64,000 nt of DNA from Kingdonia uniflora. Lineage: Eukaryota; Streptophyta; Magnoliopsida; Ranunculales; Circaeasteraceae. The stretch lies in assembly GCA_014058105.1 (NCBI GenBank), contig JACGCM010000669.1, positions 2,604,001-2,668,000 of the forward strand, written 5' to 3'. The translations under genes were made by a program, and so were the position numbers. The notes below the pieces were generated by a model. That model searched no databases and was not told where the DNA came from. It saw nothing but the letters and a program-made list of their open reading frames with translations. Below are positions 34,901 through 46,099 of this stretch, piece by piece. Each line of letters starts with the position of its first letter. The stretch's first letter is position 1.

Positions 34901-36081
34901 CTACAACAGTTTACCTTATTGATCAAGTATAAGAAAGGAGTGGACAACAAAATAGCTGATATGCTATCTCAACCGCCATTACCAACTATTTCTGCTTTAT
35001 TAGTAGTTATGCAGATCCAACCTATTATTCATTTTGAGTACGTTACAGGGTATGATGACGATAATGAGCTCAGTACGATTCCCAAGAAGTTGTTGCAGGG
35101 TAAGACATGCGAGTATATATTGAAGAATGGCTTAATTTATTGGAGCAGTTTACTATACATTCTTGAGGGCGGAGACCATTTGTATTAGAGTCGAGAGGCA
35201 CATTATTCTCGGGTGGCAGGTCATTTCAGGGTTGAGAAGACTCTTTTGAATTTGTGGCATTATGTCTATTGGTCGAAGATGCAGGTGGATGTTGCTCGTG
35301 TGGTTCGTGGTTGTGTGTTATACAACACATCGAAGCCTTCCAATCGAAAGATAGAATTGTACTTACCATTACTAGTTCCTAGCCGACCTTGGGAGAGCAT
35401 TTGAATAAATTTTATGGGTGGTTTTCCCATGACCAAGTATAAGAATGACTATTTTTTGTGGTGGTGGATCGATTCAGCAAGATGATTGTTCTTATTCCAT
35501 GCCAGAAGACGATCACCGGGGAAGGAGCAACACCATTATTTTTTAGAGACGTCTGGAGGTATTTTGGGCTCCCTTCTTCTATTATTTTTGATAGGGATAG
35601 CCACTTTTTGGGGTATTTCTGGAGATCGCTATGGGGGATGATGGACACTTAGTTGAAGAGAAGTACCATTTTTCATTCGCAGACTGACGGGTAAACAGAG
35701 GTAGTTAATCGTATTTTGGTACATTTACTACGGGGATTCCATTCTAAGCATCCTAAGATTGGTGATAATGCATTCCAATTATATATGCCACCTTTCATGA
35801 AGATGTATTCGGTGATTAATGCCAAGCATTTGAAGTTGTTTGAGCCGTCTCTTTTAGATGAAGACTCTACAATCGACACTCGCTTACTGTCAGTTGATGA
35901 CTTATGGATGGAAAGAGAGGATCTATTGCAGGAGGATAGTATTCTAGAGAGGAAAGTTTATGCTACAAGACGAGGTAGTATTGGGTCATTCCGCATAGGG
36001 AAGAAGAGCCAACTACCTAGCAAGTCGAAGTGGTACAACAAGGAAATGGGAACAGCCGCATTCCCAAATCTTCAGTTCTAG
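31938..36081 (+). pseudogene. Chromovirus-type Ty3 gag-pol with chromodomain-like tail
   Basis: Decayed polyprotein. Gag about 31938-32950, with WLDRLETYFFVFEYSNALK and a knuckle CNYCKANRHISDKR whose last Cys is Arg; protease region with IDPSSQKNLISEAVV (about 33152); RT from HDITLMNGEPLPNIGLYQIS (about 33712) through the catalytic LDD in FMIVHLDDILIYSQTWEEHL; RNase H with KTDASDYALGAILLQ (about 34635) and SNHKPL; integrase with GHFRVEKTLLNLWHYVYW, CVLYNTSKPSNRK, VVVDRFSKM and DRDSHF. The last third of integrase is missing: DNAFQ runs straight into LYMPPFMKMYSVINAKHLKLF (about 35780). The C-terminus (ILERKVYATRRG onward, about 35941) looks like a degenerate chromodomain, which supports a chromovirus; a Galadriel-like lineage is only a guess. 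Confidence 0.88.
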
Positions 36082-36105
36082 CTTAAGGAGGAGCTCAAGG
36101 CTCCT

Positions 36106-36119
36106 AAAGGGGGGAGCCA
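36106..36119 (+). other. Chromovirus polypurine tract
   Basis: AAAGGGGGGAGCCA immediately before the 3' LTR. Confidence 0.8.
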
Positions 36120-36647
36120 TGATCAAGAAGAATCTGGGTCATTTATAGGCTTTTTGGAAAGTCTATTCGAATAGACCCCTTTTATATTTGAATAGACTTT
36201 TTTTCCTGTTCGAATAAACAAGTATCTGAATGTTTTGTTCGAATATACTTTTAGTCTGTTCGAATACACTTCTTTTCTATTTGAATAAACACCTATCTAA
36301 GTATTATGCTCGAACAAACTAAAGTTTGTTCGAATATACTTTTTCTATTCGAACAGAGGCTTGTTCTGTTCTAATAGAGGCGCGATTCAACCATTAATTT
36401 TAGAAGGGCATATCTGTCCTATTTTTTAACTAGGAACTTGTAACCCTTATAAAGGGGCAAGGCTAGGCAAGATTAGAGGATGTTAGATCAATCAAAGTTC
36501 TGAGAGAGAGACTTAGAGCTTAAGAGATTTAATTGTAATCGATTTATTTGAGCAATTGAAACTCTAAAAGTGATTTTTCCCAACCAATAGGTATGTTCTT
36601 CATATTTTTTATGCTAATTAAGGTTTCTCAATTTGTATTATGGATTA
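36120..36647 (+). repeat. Chromovirus 3' LTR, 528 bp
   Basis: Starts TGATC and ends GATTA like the 5' LTR. It carries a second TTCGAA array (about 36160-36380). Right flank TAATC matches the left flank CAATC at four of five positions, a diverged 5-bp target duplication. Confidence 0.85.
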
Positions 36648-36652
36648 TAATC

Positions 36653-37313
36653 GGACTACCTTGTATCTTGGTAAGATTGTCTTTATTGCTGAGAACTTGT
36701 ACTTCAATCAACTCCTTGATTTGCTGATCCATATGCTCTTGAGTGGCGTATTGACGTATGACCTGAGTGGTTTGGCGAGGTGGTGGAGGATTATGAGTAC
36801 CGACATCTTCACTCAAATGATCACGTGCAAGAATTCGAGGTGGTGGTCAATGTTCTTCCTCTTGATGCTTAGAAGGTCGGAGACCTCTGCTGATATCATA
36901 CTGAACTTTACCACCCAAATGAATGAAAGGCTAAGGTTCGTGCTGAATATTACATGAAATTGCTTTGCTGATGGCTCCTCGAGGTTTTAACCTTTCCCGT
37001 GCAGAAATTCAGGAGTTCTCTAGAACTTGATCATGATCTCTGGCTTGGAGAGCTTGTTGAGTATCCTGCAAAGCTTGTAATGCAGTATGCATGGATGTTA
37101 TTTATTCTTCATATCGTTTGAACGCTGTTAAACCAGCTTGACGCTCAGTTTTGAGCCAATTATTGTGGAGCTATCTGTTAAGGGTTAACTGACGTTCGAG
37201 CTCATTATGCTTCTCTATTTTGACGTGAAGATTTGACTGTAGTTTTGTATGCTGTTCTGACTCAACTAAAAGATTAAGCTGGATTCCGGTTGCTGGTCGT
37301 CTGAAAGTGACCA
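36653..37313 (-). pseudogene. Tat-type gag, N-terminal half
   Basis: Minus strand from the ATG at 37313: MVTFRRPATGIQLNLLVESE, a coiled-coil-like region, then EHMDQQIKELIEVQ up to the insertion point. Stops occur in frame. Joining across the chromovirus target duplication keeps the reading frame into the gag half at 31297, so both halves are one gene. Confidence 0.8.
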
Positions 37314-37374
37314 TGATTGGAGATTAATAGTAGAGTTAATATATGCCTTAGGATATCGTAGAAATGTCTTATTT

Positions 37375-37392
37375 CCCACAAATGGTGCCAAA
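37375..37392 (-). other. Tat primer-binding site region
   Basis: On the minus strand TTTGGCACCATTTGTGGG follows the LTR end directly. It resembles the TGGCGCCGTCTGTGGG phrase at this position in many Tat elements. Confidence 0.65.
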
Positions 37393-38100
37393 TGTAATAG
37401 CCTAATTCCGTAGCTCGGAATGGCTCAAAATTAGCTCCTACACCAAATATACCTGTAAAAAAAATAATTTAAAGCAAGAAATGATGTAGGTAATTTAGCG
37501 TGGAAAACCTTTGAATAGGTAAAAAACTACGACCTCAAGTTGAGGGTTTTACTAACAGTAACTTTTATTGCTTGATGATATCTTAATACAAGTGATCTCT
37601 CAAACTATAAATACTTGATCTTATAAATAAAAAGTTTTGTGGTGTTCAGAATCTAGAAATTCCTATGTTAGAGTATAGAAAATCTAGTTTTTCTTGGTCC
37701 TTATCTCTTATGGAACTTTTTCTATATATAGACCTTACCCGCAACTCGTTATCGTGTTGAATCACGTTCTTCGAATAATGAGGTAAGTGGTGGTTGACTG
37801 CGTAACTGTTTAGTTCGTGAAAGACAAGTGTCTTTGACTTATTCATATTCTTCTGTTGTGCCTGATCTACGTTTTTTATCAGTTTGTAGTCTAGGTGGCA
37901 ATGCTAATTGTTTATGTCACGTGTGAAAGGCGTGAGTATGATATAAAGGTAGTTCAAATTGGGTTAGGTCGAGAGATAGGTCCCTACATGTACTACTAAT
38001 TTAGTCTGTGGTTAATAATATTGTTACAGATTTAGCATGAGTTCAATGTTTTGAAATCTACAACAATTCTTTAATTTGGCACGGCCTAAGTTTAATTTAC
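37393..38100 (-). repeat. 5' LTR of the minus-strand Tat element (family B), outer edge uncertain
   Basis: The U5 edge is TGTAATAG in plus view (ends ATTACA on its own strand, like family A). A U5 block with TTTTCCACGCTAAATTACC and a TATA-like CTATATATAGA (about 37721-37732) are present. The U3 side differs from family A. The outer edge near 38100 is a guess. Confidence 0.6.
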
Positions 38101-38700
38101 GTTTTATTTGTTTTTTTATTTATTTATAAAAATCAACAAAAATAACCTGTAAAATCTATAATATTCTCGATGCACCTGTCATTTTTTCTCATGAACAAAT
38201 ATATAAAAACAAAAAAGGCAATTCATAATAAATAGTTTCATTTATAAATATTAGTAAACAAAAATCCATATACATTAGTCCATATATATACCAATTCAAA
38301 AAGAAACTATACACATCCCTATAATGAATCAAAAGGAAACCATGGACATACCAAAAAGAACAAAAAATGAAGACGATAGTGGATTCTAAAGAAAATTAAT
38401 TAAGAGAACGGTGTTCAAACCATAAGCAAATAAGTAGTACCGGATCCAAGAATAAGAAGCGTCTTCAATCCATTATAAGCATCCACAAAAGTAAGGAATA
38501 ATAGATCCAAGAAGAGGTAGCATCTTCAATCCCTTGTAATCATCCAAAAAAGTAAGGAATCCAACGACGGCCGAGAAACACTTATAAGAAAATTAAAATA
38601 ACAAATAAATATAAAGGTCAAACCCTTTGTATTTATACTTGATAAATGGATAACAAAAAGAATTTCAAAAAATGTAAAAGGGGTTAGGAAGGATAATCAC

Positions 38701-38952
38701 CTAATAGTCGAAACGAAAAAAAATTCTCGGGTACCTGATCTTCGTGCCAATTAAAAGCTCGTAAAAAAAAAACCCACGTTGACCAAAGACCGGGGAATCT
38801 TGCTCCAAAATTATATCAATAATAACCTCATATTTCGCCTCCTCGCTTTCCTGGTGGCCAGAAATTACTAACGCCCTCCCAGAAACCACGATATCCTCAT
38901 ACAACTTCAAAAAATGAGCAACTGCCTCTTTTCGCAAAAGTGGTGTAGACAT
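38701..38952 (-). CDS. CACTA-associated ORF fragment (DUF8039-like)
   Basis: An 83-codon minus ORF beginning just after an acceptor-like AG. The stretch EVIIDIILEQDSPV followed by ELLIGTKIRYPRIF resembles the pattern 'V-D-x-x-L-E-x-N-x-x-L-P-x-P ... IGT-x-I-x-W-P' of proteins encoded in plant En/Spm (CACTA) elements. A CACTA terminus lies 310 bases away at 39262, which supports the call. Upstream and downstream exons were not found, so it is probably a fragment. Confidence 0.4.
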   Translation of the reverse strand: MSTPLLRKEAVAHFLKLYEDIVVSGRALVISGHQESEEAKYEVIIDIILEQDSPVFGQRGFFFYELLIGTKIRYPRIFFRFDY

Positions 38953-39139
38953 CTAATAATGAAAAACATGTGGTACTGATGTTAGTAAAAAAAATAACAA
39001 TTTAAGGGAAAAACTATATAATTAGTCCATACCCGTGATCTATCAGCATTAACAGTAGGTATCACGCGGGAAAACCTAAATTAGGAGAGGGAAACCACGT
39101 GGGAGATCAAAAAAATTGAGGAAAAGTTGAAACAAAGAA

Positions 39140-39262
39140 GAAGAAATACCACGGAGCCTAGCTTTATTTGCCACGGATAAACTCTATCTCATACAAACTA
39201 CAACAATTATCCGTGGCAAAAGATAAATAATCCGTGACAATTTTCCTGTGTTTGGTGTAGTG
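39140..39262. mobile_element. CACTA element terminus 1
   Basis: Ends TTTGGTGTAGTG (reverse complement CACTACACCAAA), the plant CACTA terminal signature. Inverted subterminal motifs TTGCCACGGATAA and TTATCCGTGGCAA lie just inside. The matching other end was not found in the window. Confidence 0.6.
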
Positions 39263-39635
39263 AGACTGAAGAAGAATCAAATCTTATCAAATCCATGAAT
39301 TTGTTGAAGAACAAATACTCACAACCAAAAAAATCCATCAATTTCTCTCTAAGATTCTCTGTAAATAATAATCTAGTAACACACAATTGCTTCTGATATC
39401 CAGAGTTGGAAAGTAATTGAAGAACACATTATCATAACTACTTTTGTAAGATGAGTAATTAGGAGGGAATATGAAACTGAAAGAGTTAAGGGACGATCAT
39501 GAGAGATTTTGGAGCCAAGTTAAAGCTTAAACAGAGGAATCGTGGAAGATGAGTTGTGAGAAAGAAGGACGTGTGAGAGAAAGGAGGAATTGTGGAGAGA
39601 AAAAGAAAATTGGGAATCGGGATTTTCCTATTAGC

Positions 39636-39859
39636 GATGGGTGACAAAGGCAACGATAAACTGTCCATTGTTCTACCAAATTTATACTAGTTGCGACGAA
39701 GCTCTACATCATGATTATGAGTAATATTTTTCAAGATAAGGCAGCGACGGTAGATATATTTTTAGTGATGAAGTTTCCCTGTCACAAACTTAAAGCAAAC
39801 TTTGAACGTCGCTAAATCTCAAGCTATGTTGTCCCTAAAAGTCAATTTTTTTGGTAGTG
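39636..39859. mobile_element. CACTA element terminus 2
   Basis: Ends TTTTTTTGGTAGTG (reverse complement CACTACCAAAAAAA). Subterminal GCGAC repeats occur: TTGCGACGAAG, AGCGACGGTAG, AACGTCGCTAAA, TTAGCGATGG. The partner end was not found; 39263-39635 holds nothing recognisable. Confidence 0.55.
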
Positions 39860-40142
39860 CACTCAAGGTAAAGCATTTACAGTTTACATTTTATTTTATT
39901 CTTTTGCATTTTTCACATTTCCTTTTCATGACATTTTGATAATTTTTAGATGGATGACTCCTGGGGTGCTTGAAATAGATAACGAAAAGGTAATTTCATA
40001 TTCCAACTCTAAAATGGCTCATACTAATGTAGAACTGCACAAGTAAAGTTATAGGTTGTTGAGGCTGCATCATGATATCATGTTTGGTTATTTGTTTGTC
40101 ATTCATATCAGCTGCTTCTGTCAAACGGCCTTAGCATACATT

Positions 40143-40265
40143 ATTAACAGTTTGATTCCCGCACTAGTACTAGTATTGTTGACAAATAAACGTCAGCATG
40201 CAGATTAACAGTTTGATTTCCGCACTAATACTAGTATTGTTGAAAAATAAACGTCAACTTGCATA
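40143..40265. repeat. Two-copy 61-bp tandem duplication
   Basis: ATTAACAGTTTGATT begins both copies (40143 and 40204), each followed by CTAGTATTGTTGA and ATAAACGTCA. About ten differences between copies. Confidence 0.75.
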
Positions 40266-41069
40266 TTCACACTTAAAATAATAATGGAATAAATTACGCA
40301 TTAGGTAGGGCTAACCCAAAACTCTGGCTTAGTCATTGCTACTAAAATTGTCATTTCTCATAGAACATGATTGATGAAAAGAAAAAGTTGATCACTCTTA
40401 ACTTTTTCATTTTTATCAATATCTTTGTTAGCAATTGGGCATGCACGAATTAAATTGTTACGACAATAATGCAGGTTTCATTTGCAGCTCAACCTGAAAA
40501 TACATTGATAACTTCACGGAATGCTAAATATAGGCATGCATGCTCAGGGTTTTACACATTTCATTTTAATTATTCAAAAACTCAAAATTTGGTGTTTTTA
40601 TATACATGTGTGTATATGAATTGTGAATTTATTATTTAGTTCCACTCTGGAAGAAGGTGTAGTGGAAGATAATATTGGTGGTCGTTTAGAATTTCTCATG
40701 TGTACATGCAGGTGTTACATGTAAAGTCTTTAACTAATGACAACTAGTTTTGAATAGTCCCATATTGGGTAGGTATGAAGATGGGTAAGCATCACTTTTA
40801 TAAAATCATACACCGCCTTTAGCATAGATATCACTTGTATAAAGCATACACCCCCTTTAGCATAGATTGCTAGTAGAGTTATAACTAGGTAGTAGGTACC
40901 CGCATCATAGCGAGCCCATTATTTAGCTCCTAATTATATCACTGTATCTCTTTTTTGGTCCATGTGGTCTTGAGCCACTTTTGAGCTATCTAATCAATCA
41001 CCCAAAAAACTAAAGATTCCATCATCCTTAATTTTTTATTTTTTTTCAAGAGTGATGAACAAAATGCGT

Positions 41070-42560
41070 TTATGTTAAACCTTCATTTGTTCTTATCTAG
41101 AGATGTAGTGCACTTTTGAAATACAAACAATAGATTTTCCCATTTAAGAAAATTCGACACTAAGATATACCTGGGTCTTATCCACATTTAAATCTTACAT
41201 GGTTCTTGTTGCAATCTGAGCCAAATTATCTAGGGTTACAGAAATAAGCACGTAACAGATGTAATATATTCTCACTGCCAATTTATGCTCAAGCAAGAAA
41301 ACCTTGGCCTCTAGCATAAAAAAATGTGCATTGTAGAAAAATAATAAATAAATGTTCTAGTTAGACTCATTTGATCCATATCTAGTACAGTCTTTATTTA
41401 GATAAACAGTTCAATTTTGGAGAAAAAATGTGACACTAACATTATATTTTGTTTGCATTCACATGTTGTAGATTCATGCATGTTTCCTTTAGCAATTTGA
41501 GCTAAGATGTTTAAGGGCGTTGAACTAAGCACATAAAAGGCAATAGATGTTTGAAAGATGTAATATAATATTATGCCCAATTTTCTTTATCAAGATAACA
41601 TAGGCTTCTAGGCTCCCAAAGTGTGCTTTGTAAAAACAAAATGAAGGTTCTAGTTAGAGTTATTCAATTGCTCTTGGTACAATGTTTTGTTTATTTAGTT
41701 ATATAGTACAATTTTCGAGCATGAATCCTAGGTTCCTTACTTAAAATTTTTTATTAAGATTATGTTGGGTTGATTCACATGCTGTTGAATTTTACATGCT
41801 TCTTATGGCAATTCGAGACAAAATGTTAAGGGTTGTCAAAATAAGCATGTAAAAGTCAATATATATGGATAAAATGTAATATAATCTCAACGCCAATTTG
41901 TTTCATAGAATGAAACCTAAGATTCTAGCTCCAAAATTTGTTTCATAGTTATACTCTCATTTATGACTCTTGTGGTACAATTTTTATTTATTTTGATATA
42001 TAGTGCAATTTCGAAACATGAACCCTAGTTTTGTCACTTAAGAAAATTTGAAGATTTTACTTGGGTCATTAGTCATAACCACTTCTCTTTGACTCTTACA
42101 TGCTTCTTATAGCTATAAGAGCCAAAATGTTTAGGATTGTCAAACAAGCACATAAAATGCAATAACTATGGATAAATATGTAATTTAATCTTAGTGCCAA
42201 TTTTTATTAACAAGGAAACCTATGTTTCTAGCTCAAAAAGTGTTCACTTTAAGATGAAAATGAATGTTATAATGAGACTCCTTTGTTTTTCTTGTTGTAC
42301 ATTATCTATTGTTATTTAGATACAAAGCTATTTTGGAGTTGAACTCTAGGTTCACTAGTTATAAAAAAATTGACACTGAGATTATACATGGGTTGTCTAC
42401 ATATACTATAGACTCTTGCATGTTTCTAGTAGAACCTGAGCTAAGATGTTCAGGGTTTTCAGACTAAGCACGTAAAAGGCAAACGATATTGATAAAGATT
42501 TAGTATAGTCTCATACTCTTATTTCCAATTTTATTTAGCAAGGAAACCTATGCTTCTGGG
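41070..42560. repeat. Diverged tandem array, about five units of 280-320 bp
   Basis: The marker AAGCAC/TRTAA recurs at 41246, 41527, 41843, 42146 and 42466 (spacings 281, 316, 303 and 320). Each unit repeats the same order: TTCTAGTTAGAGT-like text, a TACAATTTT stretch, a GAACCCTAGGTT-like phrase, an ACTTACATG-type phrase, GAGCCAAAATGTT, the marker, then GCCAATTTT and AAACCTATGCTTCTAG. Divergence between units is high. No long ORF. Confidence 0.75.
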
Positions 42561-42994
42561 CTGATATCTTCTAATATCTTTTAGAAAAGGATTTGAGACG
42601 GTTGGCGTGACGTCCTGTTTATATCAGTTACATGTATTCTTGTTTCAAAGTGAAAAATGGTAAGAAAGGGAGTTCAAGTAGGGTTCCCATGTTCAGGGGT
42701 GGAGGCAAGATTTGAGGTTTGTGGGGACGAAAGACAATATGAATATCCAAATATTTTTACTTTTCATTTTTTATCCTATAAACAAAAGTTCTCTTTTTCC
42801 AAAATTTTGGGAACGTGGTTGCAGTTTTCTATGCTTATGTTATTTTTTATTTGTCTTTTATTTAGGTACTTTAGAGATGCATAGCAAAGAAAGACATTTC
42901 ACCATATTCTTGTTTATGAAAATGGCATGATGATCTAAGTAGTGTAATCATCTGGAGAGTTCTTATTATTCACTGCCATGTTCATTACATTTAT
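42561..42994. other. Spacer, nothing recognised
   Basis: Two overlapping short plus ORFs (42657-42930) with no family content. Confidence 0.4.
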
Positions 42995-43302
42995 GGTACT
43001 TTGGAAGTGAAAAACCTTTTGGGGTAAGTTGTAACTTTTGACGGCTTTGAAAGATTGGAAAGATTCAGGAAATAGCTTTAAGACTTTCTTTGGTCATACT
43101 CTAGGCATTTGCAGACAAGGGTTCAAGACTTTTATCTAGGCGCACTCTATGTTTAGAAATCAAAGACTTGGACCCCTTATTTGCAAATGCCTATAGATTG
43201 CGCAAAAAAGTCTTGAAGTTATCTTTCGTATCTTTTTAATTTCCCAAAGCTGTTGAACTTTCAAATTTACCGCTTGGAGATCTTTCACTTCCAGGGGGTA
43301 CC
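42995..43302. mobile_element. Foldback (long inverted-repeat) element, about 308 bp
   Basis: The arms of roughly 140-150 bp are inverted copies of each other: left GGAAGTGAAAAACC, GACGGCTTTGAAAG, TAGGCATTTGCAGACAAGG; right, reverse complemented, GGAAGTGAAAGATC, AACAGCTTTGGGAA, TAGGCATTTGCAAATAAGG. A short unpaired centre lies near 43150. A transcript would form a long hairpin. I could not find a clear target duplication. Confidence 0.7.
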
Positions 43303-44734
43303 AGGAATATGTAACTGAATAATAGGAACTGCCATGATTATTTAGATCATGTTTTTGTTTTCATGACAATATTTTGGTGAAAGGGTTTTCCTAGGGTACT
43401 TTTCTCTCTTTCTCTCTTTCTCTCTCTCTCTCCCACACACACAGCTATGCCTTTACGCCCCTAAACTACCAACAAAAGGTATGTAAGCAAACTTTAAAAA
43501 AAATGGTTCTAAGAGGAAGAACACGAGAACTCTACTTTCTTACCCTTTTTTCACTTTGACTCATCATCCCAATTGAATCTCTTACCCCATTAAACTCCTC
43601 TTCTTCCAAAGTATATGGCATAATACTCGCCCTAACCATTTCCCATGTTAATAAAACCTTAAAAGTTTAATAAATGGTATGGCCCATCTTTATGCAAAAT
43701 ATTTAATTGCTTAAGGTGCGTAAATTCATAAATTAGGTATGTCGCGTAATCAACATACTCTGATATGTGTTTCAATAGAATGAGAGAGTAGTGGTATTGA
43801 TGTAGATGAATAAACAAAGTTCAGAATTGACTTACAGAAAAGTATTTGAAGAAAAGTAGAGAAAAGCTTATGGGCAGTAGATACTTAGGATTATAAATTG
43901 AGTTAAGTGAAGAGTAGATCAACTGCTGACGCTCACGTCTCATGAACCATCTCATTCTTTATGAAAATTTTGATTCTCTACAAAATACTGTTAAGTTTCC
44001 ATTTGTTACCAATCTTTACAAAACATAAGTGTTAGTTTTTATAAAAGGTAAGTATGGCATACGCCTCATACTTCCTCACCGTCTCGTCTTTGCATTTTTA
44101 AACCTTGATATTGGTGAGTATGAAGAAATGGAGGGGAGGGAGTGCATTTTACAAGAAGGAAGAGAAAGATAGTCAAGGTAAGCCGTGGATTATTCATTGA
44201 TTAATTGTATATGCCCAAAAGAGGGATTCTTTCTTGGAGCGTGCATTTTAACGATGTATCAGCAATTTGACTATTTTTAAAGTCGGGAGCTTTGTTGCTC
44301 TCCACTACAATGGATTGAAAGGTTAAAAGTTAGGATTTTTTTCACTAAAATGTATGAGAACCTCCATAGCACGAAATATATCCTAAAAAAGCCCTAGATA
44401 TTTCTTTATCTAATGACGGGTCTATCCTCAAGTGCGCATGGTCTAAAAGAGTAAGAAGTATTTAGATATGGACATGCAAGGTGATATCGGTTTTTTTCAC
44501 TATGATTTTTTTTGTAGTTAAGCTCAAACCCCTGATATTAATAAGAGATTATTCGGCAGGGGTGAGTAGTTTAGTATATTAGAGAGCCTCATATGTACTC
44601 GATGCCCGATTTTGCTTTTGCCCAATCGAAATTGACCTATTCACACGGTTTAGATTATCGTATTTATATATTAGGCGGGGTCACTTGACTTCACACCTTG
44701 TACTCCCCTAAAACTTCTCATTCTTGCCATTAGA
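43303..44734. other. Spacer with a CT/CA microsatellite
   Basis: A (TCTCTCT)n/(CACA)n tract at about 43407-43443. No gene recognised. Confidence 0.5.
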
Positions 44735-45069
44735 TGAATATTAAAATTGGAGGGTCCATCTCAAAACCAATTGGTTATGTGAGGAGTTGCCCCAGGATTT
44801 TTATATTTTGAGGTGCAAGGCTATGTGTGTCCGATGTAGGACTATATATCTCAGCACGCCCCCTCACGTGTGGCATAATTTATGAGCTCAACACGTAGAC
44901 GAATATTTAGGTGACGCGGAGTAGCACGTGGACCGTTGGGTGCTCAGATGCCAAATTAGAACTGAAGGTCCATCCGAAAACCAATTGGCTATATGAGGAG
45001 TAGCCTCAGGATCTTATATTTTGAGGTATAAGGCTATGTGTGTCCGATGTGGGACTATATATCTCAACA
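44735..45069. mobile_element. TRIM-like element: two 121-122 bp direct repeats around 92 bp
   Basis: Repeats at 44735-44856 and 44949-45069 start TG and end CA (TCTCAGCA and TCTCAACA), and share AAAACCAATTGGYTAT, TATATTTTGAGG and GTCCGATGTRGGACTATATA. Their very short internal part has CCCCCTCACGTGTGGC and no ORF. I see neither a canonical primer-binding site nor a clear target duplication, so TRIM is the best description but not certain. Confidence 0.55.
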
Positions 45070-46099
45070 ATAAAAATAATTTATGGTCATTTTCTGTGCT
45101 AACTGTGTAGTATAAACAAAAAGTATCTCATTTATATATTCTCCACCTTTATCTCAATATTTCTTTTTTATTCTCTCCCTTTCATCCTTTTTTATCCTTC
45201 AATACTAGAAACTCCATTAGATTTCCATAGAGTGATAATTAAAATCTAAAGTAAGTTATACTTCTAAAGTCCTAATTAAGTTATACTTTTGAGGATTAAA
45301 ATGATTCTCATAGACTATATATGCAATGTTGGAAGATGGCGAGAGGATTCTTTTTTGGACTTGGAAGTTTTGCTACTTCATGGACTTTCAAATCATATAT
45401 CTACTATAACTTGGAAATTAAATTAGACCTGTTTAGTTACTTTCTTATCAAACTTGATTTGATATTGTAGATTTGGTTTCAGTTACTTTTTACTAAAATG
45501 CAATCCTTATTTCTTCATATATTTTTTTAATTTCTAGGTATTGCTAGAGCAAGCAGTTCTTTGTGCGTTGATACTAACTTATATTTACTTTGGTCTGCAG
45601 GGACTATTAGTTTTAACTTCTTCATACAGAGGTGGCTTCACTAATACTTCTGGATCAGTTAGAATATTACAAGATGTTCAATGTTGTGTACTTTGTTGCC
45701 ATTATTTCAAGCTTTGGCACCCGAATTAATATAAACATGTAATAATTATTTTTCACTTGATTCAAGTGGAAGTTTGTTAAAGTATTTTTGTCAGGATCAG
45801 TAAAATTTGCAATACAGTTTGAATGAACTCAAGTTTTTGCTCAAAATATGGTTGCTCGAGCTTTATTTGTTGACATTGATCAACTGAGTTACTGAAACGA
45901 AAGTTACCTTGACTGGTGTAAGGGGCCTATTCCGAATCTTGAACTCAAGTCTCTCTATTCGACCATCACACATTTACTCAACCTCGTCAACATACACATG
46001 ACACATTTATGATACATTATAGAGCAGTTACAAAGAAAAGGAGTTACTCAAGCCGTTATAGAATCATTATGAAGACTCATCAAAACCATATATTGTAAC
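45070..46099. other. Spacer, nothing recognised
   Basis: AT-rich; one 62-codon ORF (45541-45729) without recognisable content. Confidence 0.4.
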
